Shown here piece by piece: positions 46,516 through 54,889 of a DNA stretch of 64,000 bases. The translations under genes and the position numbers were made by a program. Below the pieces are notes generated by a model. It ran no database searches, was not told the DNA's origin, and was given only the letters and a program-made list of their open reading frames with translations. How positions within the stretch are numbered: the first letter of the stretch is position 1; each line of letters begins with the position of its first letter. Origin of the DNA: Candidatus Rokuibacteriota bacterium (GTDB lineage Bacteria; Methylomirabilota; Methylomirabilia; Rokubacteriales; CSP1-6); contig JACPDG010000039.1 in NCBI GenBank assembly GCA_016184125.1, positions 62,001-126,000 of the forward strand, given 5' to 3'.

Positions 46516-48351
46516 CTATGCCGTTCGCGCGCCCATCGAGAGCTCGTACAGCTTGGCGTAGAGGCCACCGGCGCGGAGCAAGGTCTGGTGCGTGCCTTCC
46601 TCGTGCACGCGGCCACGGTGCAGCACGAGCATGCGATCGGCGCCCTGAATCGTCGCCAGCCGGTGCGCGATCGTGACCGTCGTGCGCCCGGCGACGAGCT
46701 CCCGCATGGCCTCCTGGATCAGTCGCTCCGATCCGGGATCGACGCTCGACGTCGCCTCGTCCAGGATCAGGACGGCGGGATTGTACACAAGCGCTCGCGC
46801 GATCGCCAGAAGCTGGCGCTGTCCCTGCGAGACGTTGTGCCCGCGCTCGCCGAGCTCCTCCCCGAGGCCGCGCGGCAGCGACTCGATGAACGTCCGTGCG
46901 TTCGCGAGCTTCACGGCCCGATCGAGGTCGGCGCTCGACACCGTGCCGTCGGCGCCGAGCCGGAGGTTCGCCTCGACCGTCCCCGTGAACAGCAGCGTGT
47001 CCTGGAACACGATGCCGACGTGCCGGCGCAGCCGCTCGAGGTCCCACTCGCGGACGTCGACGCCGTCGACGAGCACCTGGCCCCGCACGACGTCGTACGA
47101 GCGGTTCAGCAACCGCGCGCACGTCGTCTTCCCCTCGCCGGTCGCGCCGACGATCGCCACGTGCTCGCCGCGCGCCACCTGGAACGAGCAGTCGCGGAGC
47201 ACCCAGTCCTCGCCCTCGTACGCGAACCAGACCCCGCGGAACTCGAGCGCCGGCGTCCCGGCCGTCGGCCGCGCGATGGAGGGCGACGCCGGCGAGACGA
47301 TCGCGGGCCGCACCTCGAGCAGGCCGAAGATCCGCTCCGAGGAAGCCATCGCCGCCTGCATGACCGCGTACTTGGCGCCGAGGTCGCGGATCGGCAGGAA
47401 GAAGCGATGGGTGTACTGCATGAACGCGACCAGCGCGCCGAAGGTCAGGCCGCCGGACGCGATCTGTGACCCGCCGTACCAGACGAGCAGCGCGAGCGCG
47501 ACGGACCCCAGCGCCTCGACCGAGGCGTAGAGCGACGCCTCGAACATCGTCGAGCCGAACAGCGCGCGCCGGTAGTCGCCGTTCAGACGGCGAAACGATG
47601 CGTGCTCGTGGCGCTCCCGGGCGAAGAGCTGGATCACGCTCATGCCCTGGAGCGACTCCTGGAGGAACCCGTTCAGGCGCGCGAGGCGGCGCCGCACCTC
47701 GCGGTACGCGTCCCGGGAGCGCACGCGGAAGTACGCGGCGGCGACGAGGAGCGCCGGCACGATCGAGAACGTGACCAGCGCCAGCCGCCAGTCCATCCAG
47801 AGCATGATCGCGACGACGCCGGCGAGCGTCACGACGTCGGCGACGACGGCGAAGAGGCCCCCGGTGAAGGCGTCGTTCACGGCCTCGACGTCGTTCAGCA
47901 CGCGCGTCATCAGCCGGCCCACCGGGTTCCGGTCGAAGAACCGCGCGTCGAGCGCCAGGAGGCGCTCGAAGAGCGCCGCTCGCAGGTCGTGCATCACCCG
48001 CTGCCCCGTGAGGTGCATCAGGTACGACTCCACGGTGTGGAGCGCGTAGAGCGCGGCGAGCGTCGCGAGGTAGAACCCGGCGATCGTGGCGAGGCCCGCC
48101 CAGTCGGCGCGCAGGATGTGCTCGTCGATCGCGACCTTCACGAGCCACGGCTGCAGGAGCTCGACGGCCGCGACGACCGGGAACAGGAGCATGCCCGCTA
48201 CGACCAGCCGCCGGTGCGGGCGGGTGGTCTGCCAGAGCCGCGCGATCAGTCGCCGGTCGAACGCGCGTCCCAGGACCTCGTCGTCGGCGTCAGTTCGAGC
48301 AACAATCGACCGCCGCGGCGGTCGATTGGTGCGCGATCTCTCACGGCGCAT
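46516..48351 (-). CDS. MsbA-like ABC transporter (fused permease-ATPase)
   Basis: VAIVGATGEGKTTCARLLNRSYD; NVSQGQRQLLAIARALVYNPAVLILDEATSSVD; ATG overlaps the upstream stop. Confidence 0.9.
   Translation of the reverse strand: MRRERSRTNRPPRRSIVARTDADDEVLGRAFDRRLIARLWQTTRPHRRLVVAGMLLFPVVAAVELLQPWLVKVAIDEHILRADWAGLATIAGFYLATLAALYALHTVESYLMHLTGQRVMHDLRAALFERLLALDARFFDRNPVGRLMTRVLNDVEAVNDAFTGGLFAVVADVVTLAGVVAIMLWMDWRLALVTFSIVPALLVAAAYFRVRSRDAYREVRRRLARLNGFLQESLQGMSVIQLFARERHEHASFRRLNGDYRRALFGSTMFEASLYASVEALGSVALALLVWYGGSQIASGGLTFGALVAFMQYTHRFFLPIRDLGAKYAVMQAAMASSERIFGLLEVRPAIVSPASPSIARPTAGTPALEFRGVWFAYEGEDWVLRDCSFQVARGEHVAIVGATGEGKTTCARLLNRSYDVVRGQVLVDGVDVREWDLERLRRHVGIVFQDTLLFTGTVEANLRLGADGTVSSADLDRAVKLANARTFIESLPRGLGEELGERGHNVSQGQRQLLAIARALVYNPAVLILDEATSSVDPGSERLIQEAMRELVAGRTTVTIAHRLATIQGADRMLVLHRGRVHEEGTHQTLLRAGGLYAKLYELSMGARTA
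48290..48343. repeat. 54-bp coding palindromic element, copy B (perfect 24-bp palindrome at 48304-48327)
   Basis: tcagttcgagcaacaatcgaccgccgcggcggtcgattggtgcgcgatctctca. Confidence 0.85.
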
Positions 48352-50044
48352 GCGCGATCTCTTCCTCGAGCTGCTGGATGCGCCAGAGCCGTGCGTAGAG
48401 GCCGCCCCGCTCGATGAGCGCGTCGTGTGTCCCGGTCTCGACGACACGGCCGGCGTCGAGCACGACGATGCGGTCCGCGGCGCGCGCCGCCCGCAGCCGG
48501 TGGGTCGTCAGCAGCACCGTGCGGCCGTGCAGCGCGCCCGCGAGGTTCCCGAGGATCTCCTCCTCCTTCGCCGCGTCGACGTTCGCGAAGACGTCGTCGA
48601 GGACGAGGATGGGCGCCTCGCCCGCGAGCGCGCGGGCGAGCGCGACGCGCTGCCGCTGCCCGCCCGACAGCGTCAGGCCGCGCTCGCCGACGACCGTGTC
48701 GAGGCCTCGCGGAAGCCCCTCGATCTCTTCGGCGACGCCGGCCAGCACGATGGCCTGCTTGGCCTCGACCTGATCGACGTCCGGCCGCGCGAGCGTCACG
48801 TTGTCCTGGATCGAGCGCGAGAACAGGAACGACTCCTGCGGCACGTACGCGACGTCCCCGCGCAGCGTCGCAAGGTCCATCGCCGTGACGTCCTGCCCCC
48901 CGACGAAGACGGTGCCGATCGGCGGATCCCACAGGCGTACCAGGAGCAGCCCGAGCGTGGACTTCCCGCTGCCTGTCGGCCCGACCACGGCCACCACCTC
49001 GCCCTCGCCGACCTCGAAGGTCACGTCGACCAGCGCCGGCGCGCGGTCGCCGTACGTGAACGCCAGACCGCGGAACGCGAGGGCGCGGGAGCGCGGCGCG
49101 GGACCTCCGCGCGGCACGCGTCGTGACGCCTCGGTCCGCTCGACGTCAGGTACCGCCTCGACGACCTCCTGGATGCGCCCCATCGACGTGAGGCCGCGGC
49201 GGACCATGGACAGCGTCCACCCGAGCGCCAGCGTCGGCCACGCGAGGTACGCGAGGTACCCGTTGAACGCGACGAGCGAGCCGAGCGTGATCCGGCCTTC
49301 GACGACCGCGAGGCCTCCGGCCCAGAGGACGACGAGCGTCCCGACGCCGGCGATCAGGCTCATCAGCGGCGTGAACTGCGCCTGGATCCGCGAGAGCGCC
49401 AGCGCGTGCCGCAGGTATGCCGCGCTCGCCTGGCCGAACGTCTCCCGCGCCTGGCCCTCCATCGCATACGCGCGAACGACGCTCATCCCGGCGAGATGCT
49501 CCTGCACCCGCCCCGACAGCACGCCGAGCTGGCCCTGCATCGCCTCCGTCCGCTCGTGCACGAGCGAGGTGAAGCGACGCGCCAGCAAGATCATCGCGGG
49601 AAACGGCAGCATCGCCCAGAGCGTGAGCCACGGGTCCACGACGACCATCGCGGCGATCGCGCCGACGAAGGCGAACGTCGTCTGGATCATGCTCACGCCA
49701 CCGAACCCGACGACGGTCTTCACGCCGGACACGTCGCTCGTTGCGCGGGCCATCAGGTCTCCCGTCGGGTAGCGAGTGAACAGCGCCGGGGGAAAGCGCG
49801 TCAGGCTCGCGTACAGGTCGTCCCGGATGTCCGCCTCCACGCGCTGGGCCGCCCCGATCATCGCCAGGCGTGACCCGAGACGCGCGGCGGCGTTGATCGC
49901 CGCGAGCCCCAGGATGGATCCCACGAACACACCGAGCGCCGCGTTCGCGGCGTCGGTCTCGAGCGCTTCCACCGCGCGCTTCACGGTCCACGGGATCCCG
50001 AGGCTCGCGAGCGTGGCGATGGCGAGACAGAGGACGCCCCCCAC
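48341..50044 (-). CDS. MsbA-like ABC transporter (fused permease-ATPase); true N-terminus may extend upstream
   Basis: VAVVGPTGSGKSTLGLLLVRLWDP; LSGGQRQRVALARALAGEAPILVLDDVFANVD. Confidence 0.9.
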   Translation of the reverse strand: MGGVLCLAIATLASLGIPWTVKRAVEALETDAANAALGVFVGSILGLAAINAAARLGSRLAMIGAAQRVEADIRDDLYASLTRFPPALFTRYPTGDLMARATSDVSGVKTVVGFGGVSMIQTTFAFVGAIAAMVVVDPWLTLWAMLPFPAMILLARRFTSLVHERTEAMQGQLGVLSGRVQEHLAGMSVVRAYAMEGQARETFGQASAAYLRHALALSRIQAQFTPLMSLIAGVGTLVVLWAGGLAVVEGRITLGSLVAFNGYLAYLAWPTLALGWTLSMVRRGLTSMGRIQEVVEAVPDVERTEASRRVPRGGPAPRSRALAFRGLAFTYGDRAPALVDVTFEVGEGEVVAVVGPTGSGKSTLGLLLVRLWDPPIGTVFVGGQDVTAMDLATLRGDVAYVPQESFLFSRSIQDNVTLARPDVDQVEAKQAIVLAGVAEEIEGLPRGLDTVVGERGLTLSGGQRQRVALARALAGEAPILVLDDVFANVDAAKEEEILGNLAGALHGRTVLLTTHRLRAARAADRIVVLDAGRVVETGTHDALIERGGLYARLWRIQQLEEEIAHAP

Positions 50045-50097
50045 GTAGCGAGCCCGGTAGCGCGAGGCGTAGCGCCAGAGCGCCCGAGCGGAAGCGC

Positions 50098-51096
50098 TCA
50101 GCCCTGCCTCCCCTCGGGCGCGGCCGCGCGCCCCTCGGGCGCGGCCGCGCGCCCCTCGGGCGCGGCCGCGCGCCCCTCGGCGACCTGGCCTGCCGCGTGG
50201 GGCTTGAGCGCCGCGTAGACGGCGAACAGCATCGGTGTCGGCACCCCGAGGCGCTCACCGAGGCGCACGGCGTGGCCGTGCAGCGTCTCGAGCTCCAGGC
50301 GCTTGCCCTGGAGCAGGTCGTGGTGGAGGGACGACGTCGTCTCCGGCCCGAGCGCCGCGGCGGTCTTCATGATCGTCTCGACCACGTCGGCGGCCATGCC
50401 TGCCCCCGCACGCGCGCCGAGCGCGGCGAGCTCCTCGAGCATCATCCGGTACATCCGCCACGTCTCGGGCACCGGACGAATCACCCCGGTGCTGGCGCGC
50501 GTGAGCGCGGTCATGCCCGCCTGCGCGCAGATGAACAGGTACTTCTCCCAGAGCACGCGACGGATCTCCGTCGAGACCTCCACCGGGACCCCGGCGTTCG
50601 CGAGCGCGTCGCGCAGGCGCTCGACGCGCGGCGTGAGACGCCCGTCCATCTCGCCGAGCACGATCCGCCCCAGGAACCGGTGCGCGACGACGCCGGGCGA
50701 CTCGATCGTCGCGAAGACGTACGCGGCGCCGCCGAGCGCGTGGCCGGCGCCGAGCGCCGCGTCGATCTTCTCCGGCCCGTCGACGCCGTTCTGCAGCGTC
50801 AGGACCGGCGTGTCGCGACCGACGACCGGCCGGATCGTCTCGAGCGCCCGGGCGGTGTCGAATCCCTTCACGGAGAGGACCACGGCGTCGGCCCGTGGCC
50901 GGCCCTCGAGCGACGTCGCGACCTCCGGCTTCGCGAGCCACTCGCCCTCGATCATCGACCGCACGCGAAGCCCCCGGTACCGGATCGCGTCCGCGTGCGC
51001 ACCGCGCGCGACCATCGTGACCGCCTCGCCCGCGCGCGCGAGCTTGCCCCCGAAGTATCCGCCCACACCACCTGCGCCCATGACGACGATGTGCAT
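50098..51096 (-). CDS. panE: 2-dehydropantoate 2-reductase
   Basis: MHIVVMGAGGVGGYFGGKLARAGEAVTMVARG; KTAAALGPETTSSLHHDLLQGKRLELETLHG. Confidence 0.9.
   Translation of the reverse strand: MHIVVMGAGGVGGYFGGKLARAGEAVTMVARGAHADAIRYRGLRVRSMIEGEWLAKPEVATSLEGRPRADAVVLSVKGFDTARALETIRPVVGRDTPVLTLQNGVDGPEKIDAALGAGHALGGAAYVFATIESPGVVAHRFLGRIVLGEMDGRLTPRVERLRDALANAGVPVEVSTEIRRVLWEKYLFICAQAGMTALTRASTGVIRPVPETWRMYRMMLEELAALGARAGAGMAADVVETIMKTAAALGPETTSSLHHDLLQGKRLELETLHGHAVRLGERLGVPTPMLFAVYAALKPHAAGQVAEGRAAAPEGRAAAPEGRAAAPEGRQG
50118..50180. repeat. 3 x 21-bp perfect tandem repeat in the panE 3' end, identical to 6670-6732
   Basis: (gcgcggccgcgcgcccctcgg)x3. Confidence 0.95.
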
Positions 51097-51125
51097 GCTC
51101 TCGATGCTCCGAGAGCGGTCGGGTC

Positions 51126-51154
51126 TTGTCAAGCCGGCGTCGCCGTGTGATACA
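51126..51154 (+). promoter_or_regulatory. candidate sigma-70 promoter of the inositol monophosphatase gene
   Basis: TTGTCA - 17 nt - GATACA; 13 nt before the ATG. Confidence 0.5.
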
Positions 51155-51167
51155 GTCAGCACTCGTC

Positions 51168-51959
51168 ATGTCGTCGCTCGAACGCCGCGTGGCGGTCGAC
51201 GCCGCGCGCGCGGCCGGCCAGTTGCTCCGTGCCGAGCTGTGGGGTCCGCGGCGCATCGCCTTCAAGGGCACCCCGACCAATCTCGTCACCGAGATGGATG
51301 CGCGCGCCGAAGCCCTCATCACCGCGCGCCTGCGCGAGAGCTTCCCACACGACGCGATCCTCGCCGAGGAAGGCGGCGCCACGAGTGGCGAATCGGGGCG
51401 GCGCTGGATCGTCGACCCGCTCGACGGCACCACGAACTACGCGCACGGGCTGCCGATCTTCGCGGTCTCCATCGGTCTCGAGGTCGCGGGCCGCGTCGCG
51501 CTCGGCGTCGTCCACGACCCGAACATGGACGAGCTCTTCGTCGCCGAGCGTGGCGCGGGTGCGTGGCTCGGCGGAGAGCGTCTTGTCGTCTCCGCGACGG
51601 CGACGCTGAACGAGAGCCTGCTCGCGACGGGACTGCCGTACAACGTGCGCGAGACGCCGGACAACAACCTCGCCGAGTTCTCCGCGTTCACCGTGCGCGC
51701 GCAGGGTGTGCGCCGGATCGGCTCCGCGGTGCTCTACCTCGCGTACGTGGCGGCAGGACGCCTCGACGGCTACTGGGAGCTGAGGCTCGGATCGTGGGAC
51801 GTCGCCGCGGGCGCGCTGCTCGTCGAGGAGGCCGGCGGCCGCGTCACGGATCTCGAGGGCGGTCGCCTCGACCTCGACGCCCCGCGCGTCGTCGCATCGA
51901 ACGGGAGGATCCACGAGGAGATGCTGAACGTGCTGAAGGACGTGAGGGCGGCCCGGTGA
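51168..51959 (+). CDS. inositol monophosphatase family protein
   Basis: ILAEEGGATSGESGRRWIVDPLDGTTNYAHGLPIFAVSIGLE; WDVAAGALLVEEAGG. Confidence 0.93.
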   Translation: MSSLERRVAVDAARAAGQLLRAELWGPRRIAFKGTPTNLVTEMDARAEALITARLRESFPHDAILAEEGGATSGESGRRWIVDPLDGTTNYAHGLPIFAVSIGLEVAGRVALGVVHDPNMDELFVAERGAGAWLGGERLVVSATATLNESLLATGLPYNVRETPDNNLAEFSAFTVRAQGVRRIGSAVLYLAYVAAGRLDGYWELRLGSWDVAAGALLVEEAGGRVTDLEGGRLDLDAPRVVASNGRIHEEMLNVLKDVRAAR

Positions 51960-52522
51960 GCGAGCAGACGCGCCGCCCGGTGCACACGCGAACGATCACG
52001 ATCGACGTCTTCCGGGCCGGCGACGACGAGCTCGAGGTCACGGGCCGGCTCGTCGACTCCCGGCCCGACGCGCAGCCGAGCTGGTTCGACGTCCCGCAGG
52101 GCTCGACCATCCATGACATGTCGGTCACGCTGCGCGTGCGCTACCCCGATCTCACCATCACCGCCGCGTCGTCGAGCATGACCGAGCACCCCTACACGAT
52201 CTGCCCGGACGCGATCCCGGCGCTGGGGCGCCTGGTTGGGCTGTCGGTGGCGCAGGGCTTCACGCGTGCCGTGAACGAGCGCCTGGGCCGCCAGCAGGGC
52301 TGCTCGCACATGACGGCGCTCGTGCACGCCATGGCCCCCGCGATCAAGCAGGGCGCCGGGGCCGCGTTCTTCGACGAGAACGGCTTCCCGCCGCCGGACG
52401 CCGATCTCTGGTTCATCAACACGTGCCAGGCCTGGCGTGACGGCGGCCCGCTGGTGAAGGGTCTGCGCGCGGGCGACACGGAGGGGTTGAAGGCGCTCCG
52501 GGCGCGCGGCGAGACGGCGTAG
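51956..52522 (+). CDS. DUF2889-like conserved protein
   Basis: VHTRTITIDVFRAGDDELEVTGRLVDSRP...CSHMTALVHAMAPAIKQ; GTGA overlap. Confidence 0.7.
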   Translation: MSEQTRRPVHTRTITIDVFRAGDDELEVTGRLVDSRPDAQPSWFDVPQGSTIHDMSVTLRVRYPDLTITAASSSMTEHPYTICPDAIPALGRLVGLSVAQGFTRAVNERLGRQQGCSHMTALVHAMAPAIKQGAGAAFFDENGFPPPDADLWFINTCQAWRDGGPLVKGLRAGDTEGLKALRARGETA

Positions 52523-52524
52523 CG

Positions 52525-54144
52525 CTACATCTCCCAGGGTGGCTCGACTTCCATCCGGAGCTCGAGCACCGTCGGGCCGTCGGCCGCGAATGCCGCGCGG
52601 AGCGCGTCGGGCAACGCCGCCACCGCCGCCACGCGCTCGCCACGCGCGCCGAACGCGCGCGCCAGCGCGATGAAGTCGGGGTTCGCCAGATCGGCCTCGC
52701 CCCACCGGCCCTCGAACATCTGCTCCTGGAGCCACTTGATCGCGCCGTACCGGTCGTCGTTCATGACGAGGAACGCGATCGGCAGCCGGTACTTCACCGC
52801 GGTCGCGAGCTCGTTCACCGAGAACATGAAGCCGCCGTCGCCGACGACCGCGACGACCGGCGTCCCCGGGCGCGCGATCTGCGCGCCGATCGCCGCCGGA
52901 ACGGCGTAGCCGAGCACCGCCGAGCCCACGGGATAGAGGAACGTCCGGGGCGCCAGCACCGGGTATCGCCACTCGGCCCAGTAGTTGATGCCGGTCTGGT
53001 CGTTGACGAGAATGCCGTCAGGCGGCAGCGCGGATCTGAGCGCTTGGAGCAGCCCGTCCACCTCGGGCGTGTAGCGCTCGCTCGCCGCGGTCTTGAGCGC
53101 GGCGAGACGCTCGCGGTTCCACCGGCTGTTCGGCGCGCCGGCGTCGAGCACGGCCGCCAGTCCCCCGAGGCCGTTCTTCGCGTCGCCGACGATCCCGAGC
53201 TGGGGCTTGAACATGCGCCCGATCACGGTCGCGTCGAGATCCATGTGGATGAGGGTCTGGTGCGGCGCGAAGGCGAGGTTCAGCAGCAGCCCCTTCGTCG
53301 AGCGCGCGGCGAACCGGCATCCGGCGGCGAGCACGACGTCGGCGTCGCGGAAGACCTCCTCGGTCGCGCGCTTGTTCGGAAGCACGGCGTGCCACAGCGG
53401 ATCGGCTTCGCTGATCGCGCCACGCCCCATGACGGTGGTGATGACCGGGGCGCCCAGACGACGCGCGACCTCGAGGAGCTCGGCGCTGGCGCCCGCGCTC
53501 ACGACTCCGCCGCCCGCCACGATGAGTGGCCGCGCCGCCGCCGCGAGCCGGCGCGCGGCCTCGGCGATCTCGTTGACGTGGCACGGAGGCCGGCGCCCGG
53601 CCCGCTCGCTTCGCACGACGCCCTCGCTCGTGCCGAAGAGCAGGTCATTCGGGATCGAGAGCGCCACCGGTCCCGGGCGCCCCGTGCGCAGCAGGTCGAA
53701 CGCGCCGGCGATCGACGTCGCGATCGAGCGCCCGTCGGCGACGAGCTCCGCCCAGCGCGTGACCGGGCGGAAGCACGCGATCTGGTTCGGCACCTCGTGG
53801 AGGGCGCCCAGGTCGCGGCCGACGAGGTCCGACGCGATGTCGGACATGAGACAGAGCACGGGGACCGACCCGGAGTACGACTCCGCGAGCGGCGTCAGCG
53901 TGTTGGTCGCGCCCGGCCCCGTCGTCACGACGACGACGCCCGGCTCGCCACACGCGCGCGCGTACCCGTCGGCCATGAACGCGGCGCCGGACTCGTGCCG
54001 CGCGAGCACGTGCACGATGTCGCGCTGCCGGAGCAGCGCGTCGTAAACGGCGAGGTTGTGCACGCCGGGAATGCCGAACACGTGCCTCACGCCCTCGGCG
54101 CGGAGCGCCTCGACGACCCACTCCCCTCCGGTCCGCGTCGTCAT
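52525..54144 (-). CDS. thiamine-pyrophosphate enzyme (acetolactate synthase-like)
   Basis: GGEWVVEALRAEGVRHVFGIPGVHNLAVYDAL; PGATNTLTPLAESYSGSVPVL; GDGGFMFSVNELATAVKYRLPIAFLVMND. Confidence 0.92.
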   Translation of the reverse strand: MTTRTGGEWVVEALRAEGVRHVFGIPGVHNLAVYDALLRQRDIVHVLARHESGAAFMADGYARACGEPGVVVVTTGPGATNTLTPLAESYSGSVPVLCLMSDIASDLVGRDLGALHEVPNQIACFRPVTRWAELVADGRSIATSIAGAFDLLRTGRPGPVALSIPNDLLFGTSEGVVRSERAGRRPPCHVNEIAEAARRLAAAARPLIVAGGGVVSAGASAELLEVARRLGAPVITTVMGRGAISEADPLWHAVLPNKRATEEVFRDADVVLAAGCRFAARSTKGLLLNLAFAPHQTLIHMDLDATVIGRMFKPQLGIVGDAKNGLGGLAAVLDAGAPNSRWNRERLAALKTAASERYTPEVDGLLQALRSALPPDGILVNDQTGINYWAEWRYPVLAPRTFLYPVGSAVLGYAVPAAIGAQIARPGTPVVAVVGDGGFMFSVNELATAVKYRLPIAFLVMNDDRYGAIKWLQEQMFEGRWGEADLANPDFIALARAFGARGERVAAVAALPDALRAAFAADGPTVLELRMEVEPPWEM

Positions 54145-54272
54145 GGATCCTCTCCGCTGGATGGCCGCGCGATCGTCGCGTCGACGAGCCGCGGCCGGTT
54201 CACGCGAGTGCCGAAGAGGTACCTCACCCCCGCCGCGGCGAGGATCTCCATGAGGACGGACGCGAGCTTCAT
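54141..54272 (-). pseudogene. remnant of a second TPP-enzyme N-terminus (43 codons)
   Basis: MKLASVLMEILAAAGVRYLFGTRVNRPRLVDATIARPSSGEDP*; aligns to VVEALRAEGVRHVFGIPGVHNLAVYDAL of the next gene. Confidence 0.55.
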
Positions 54273-54889
54273 GATTCATTCATGGGGGGACTATCGATGC
54301 CCCCGACACTCGTACGAGGGGGGCTCACGCCCCCCTCGTGCTCCCCCGGTCCCGCGCCCGGAGCGCCGCGGGGGGTGCGCGGACGCACCCGACAAAGCCG
54401 TGGCGCTCCGCGACCCCCTGATTCGTTCATGGTGGGCCGCCTGAGCGGCCATGCGCGCTCCCCGAGCCGCAGCACTTCGCCGGTCGCGCCATCTTCTTCC
54501 GCGAGCGCGAGGAGCTGGAACGTCGCGGGACGCGACAAGCGCGCCTCGAATCGGCCCTCTTTCACGGTCGCGTACGGGATGTTGCCCGGGCCGATCCGGA
54601 GCGTCGCCGGATCGATCGCCGCCTCGGTGCCGTCGTTGAGGATCGCGTGGAGTGTCTGCCCGCGCCGCTCGAGCCGGACCACCACCCACGGGACATCGGC
54701 GACCGCCACCGGGATGCGCACGCGCGTCTGGATGAAGTAGCCGTGGTCGTCACGACGCAGGTTCCCGCGGAGGTTCGCGACGATCCCCGGGTGGGTGATC
54801 TGCACACCGTCGTCGTACCACTCGCCGTCCGCGTCGATCGAGAGGTCCGGCAGCTTCCAGTCCCCGGTCGACCGCTCGGGCGCGCTCAC
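54269..54889 (-). CDS. DUF1285-like protein with repeat-encoded C-terminal tail
   Basis: LPDLSIDADGEWYDDGVQITHPGIVANLRGNLRRDDHGYFIQT...; tail [14 protein letters not shown]...[11 protein letters not shown]. Confidence 0.75.
   Translation of the reverse strand: MSAPERSTGDWKLPDLSIDADGEWYDDGVQITHPGIVANLRGNLRRDDHGYFIQTRVRIPVAVADVPWVVVRLERRGQTLHAILNDGTEAAIDPATLRIGPGNIPYATVKEGRFEARLSRPATFQLLALAEEDGATGEVLRLGERAWPLRRPTMNESGGRGAPRLCRVRPRTPRGAPGAGPGEHEGGVSPPRTSVGGIDSPPMNES
54273..54432 (+). repeat. GC-palindromic modular element with 13-bp terminal direct repeats
   Basis: gattcattcatgg (54273-54285) and gattcgttcatgg (54420-54432) bracket ggactatcgatgcccccgacactcgtacgagggggg... Confidence 0.85.
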
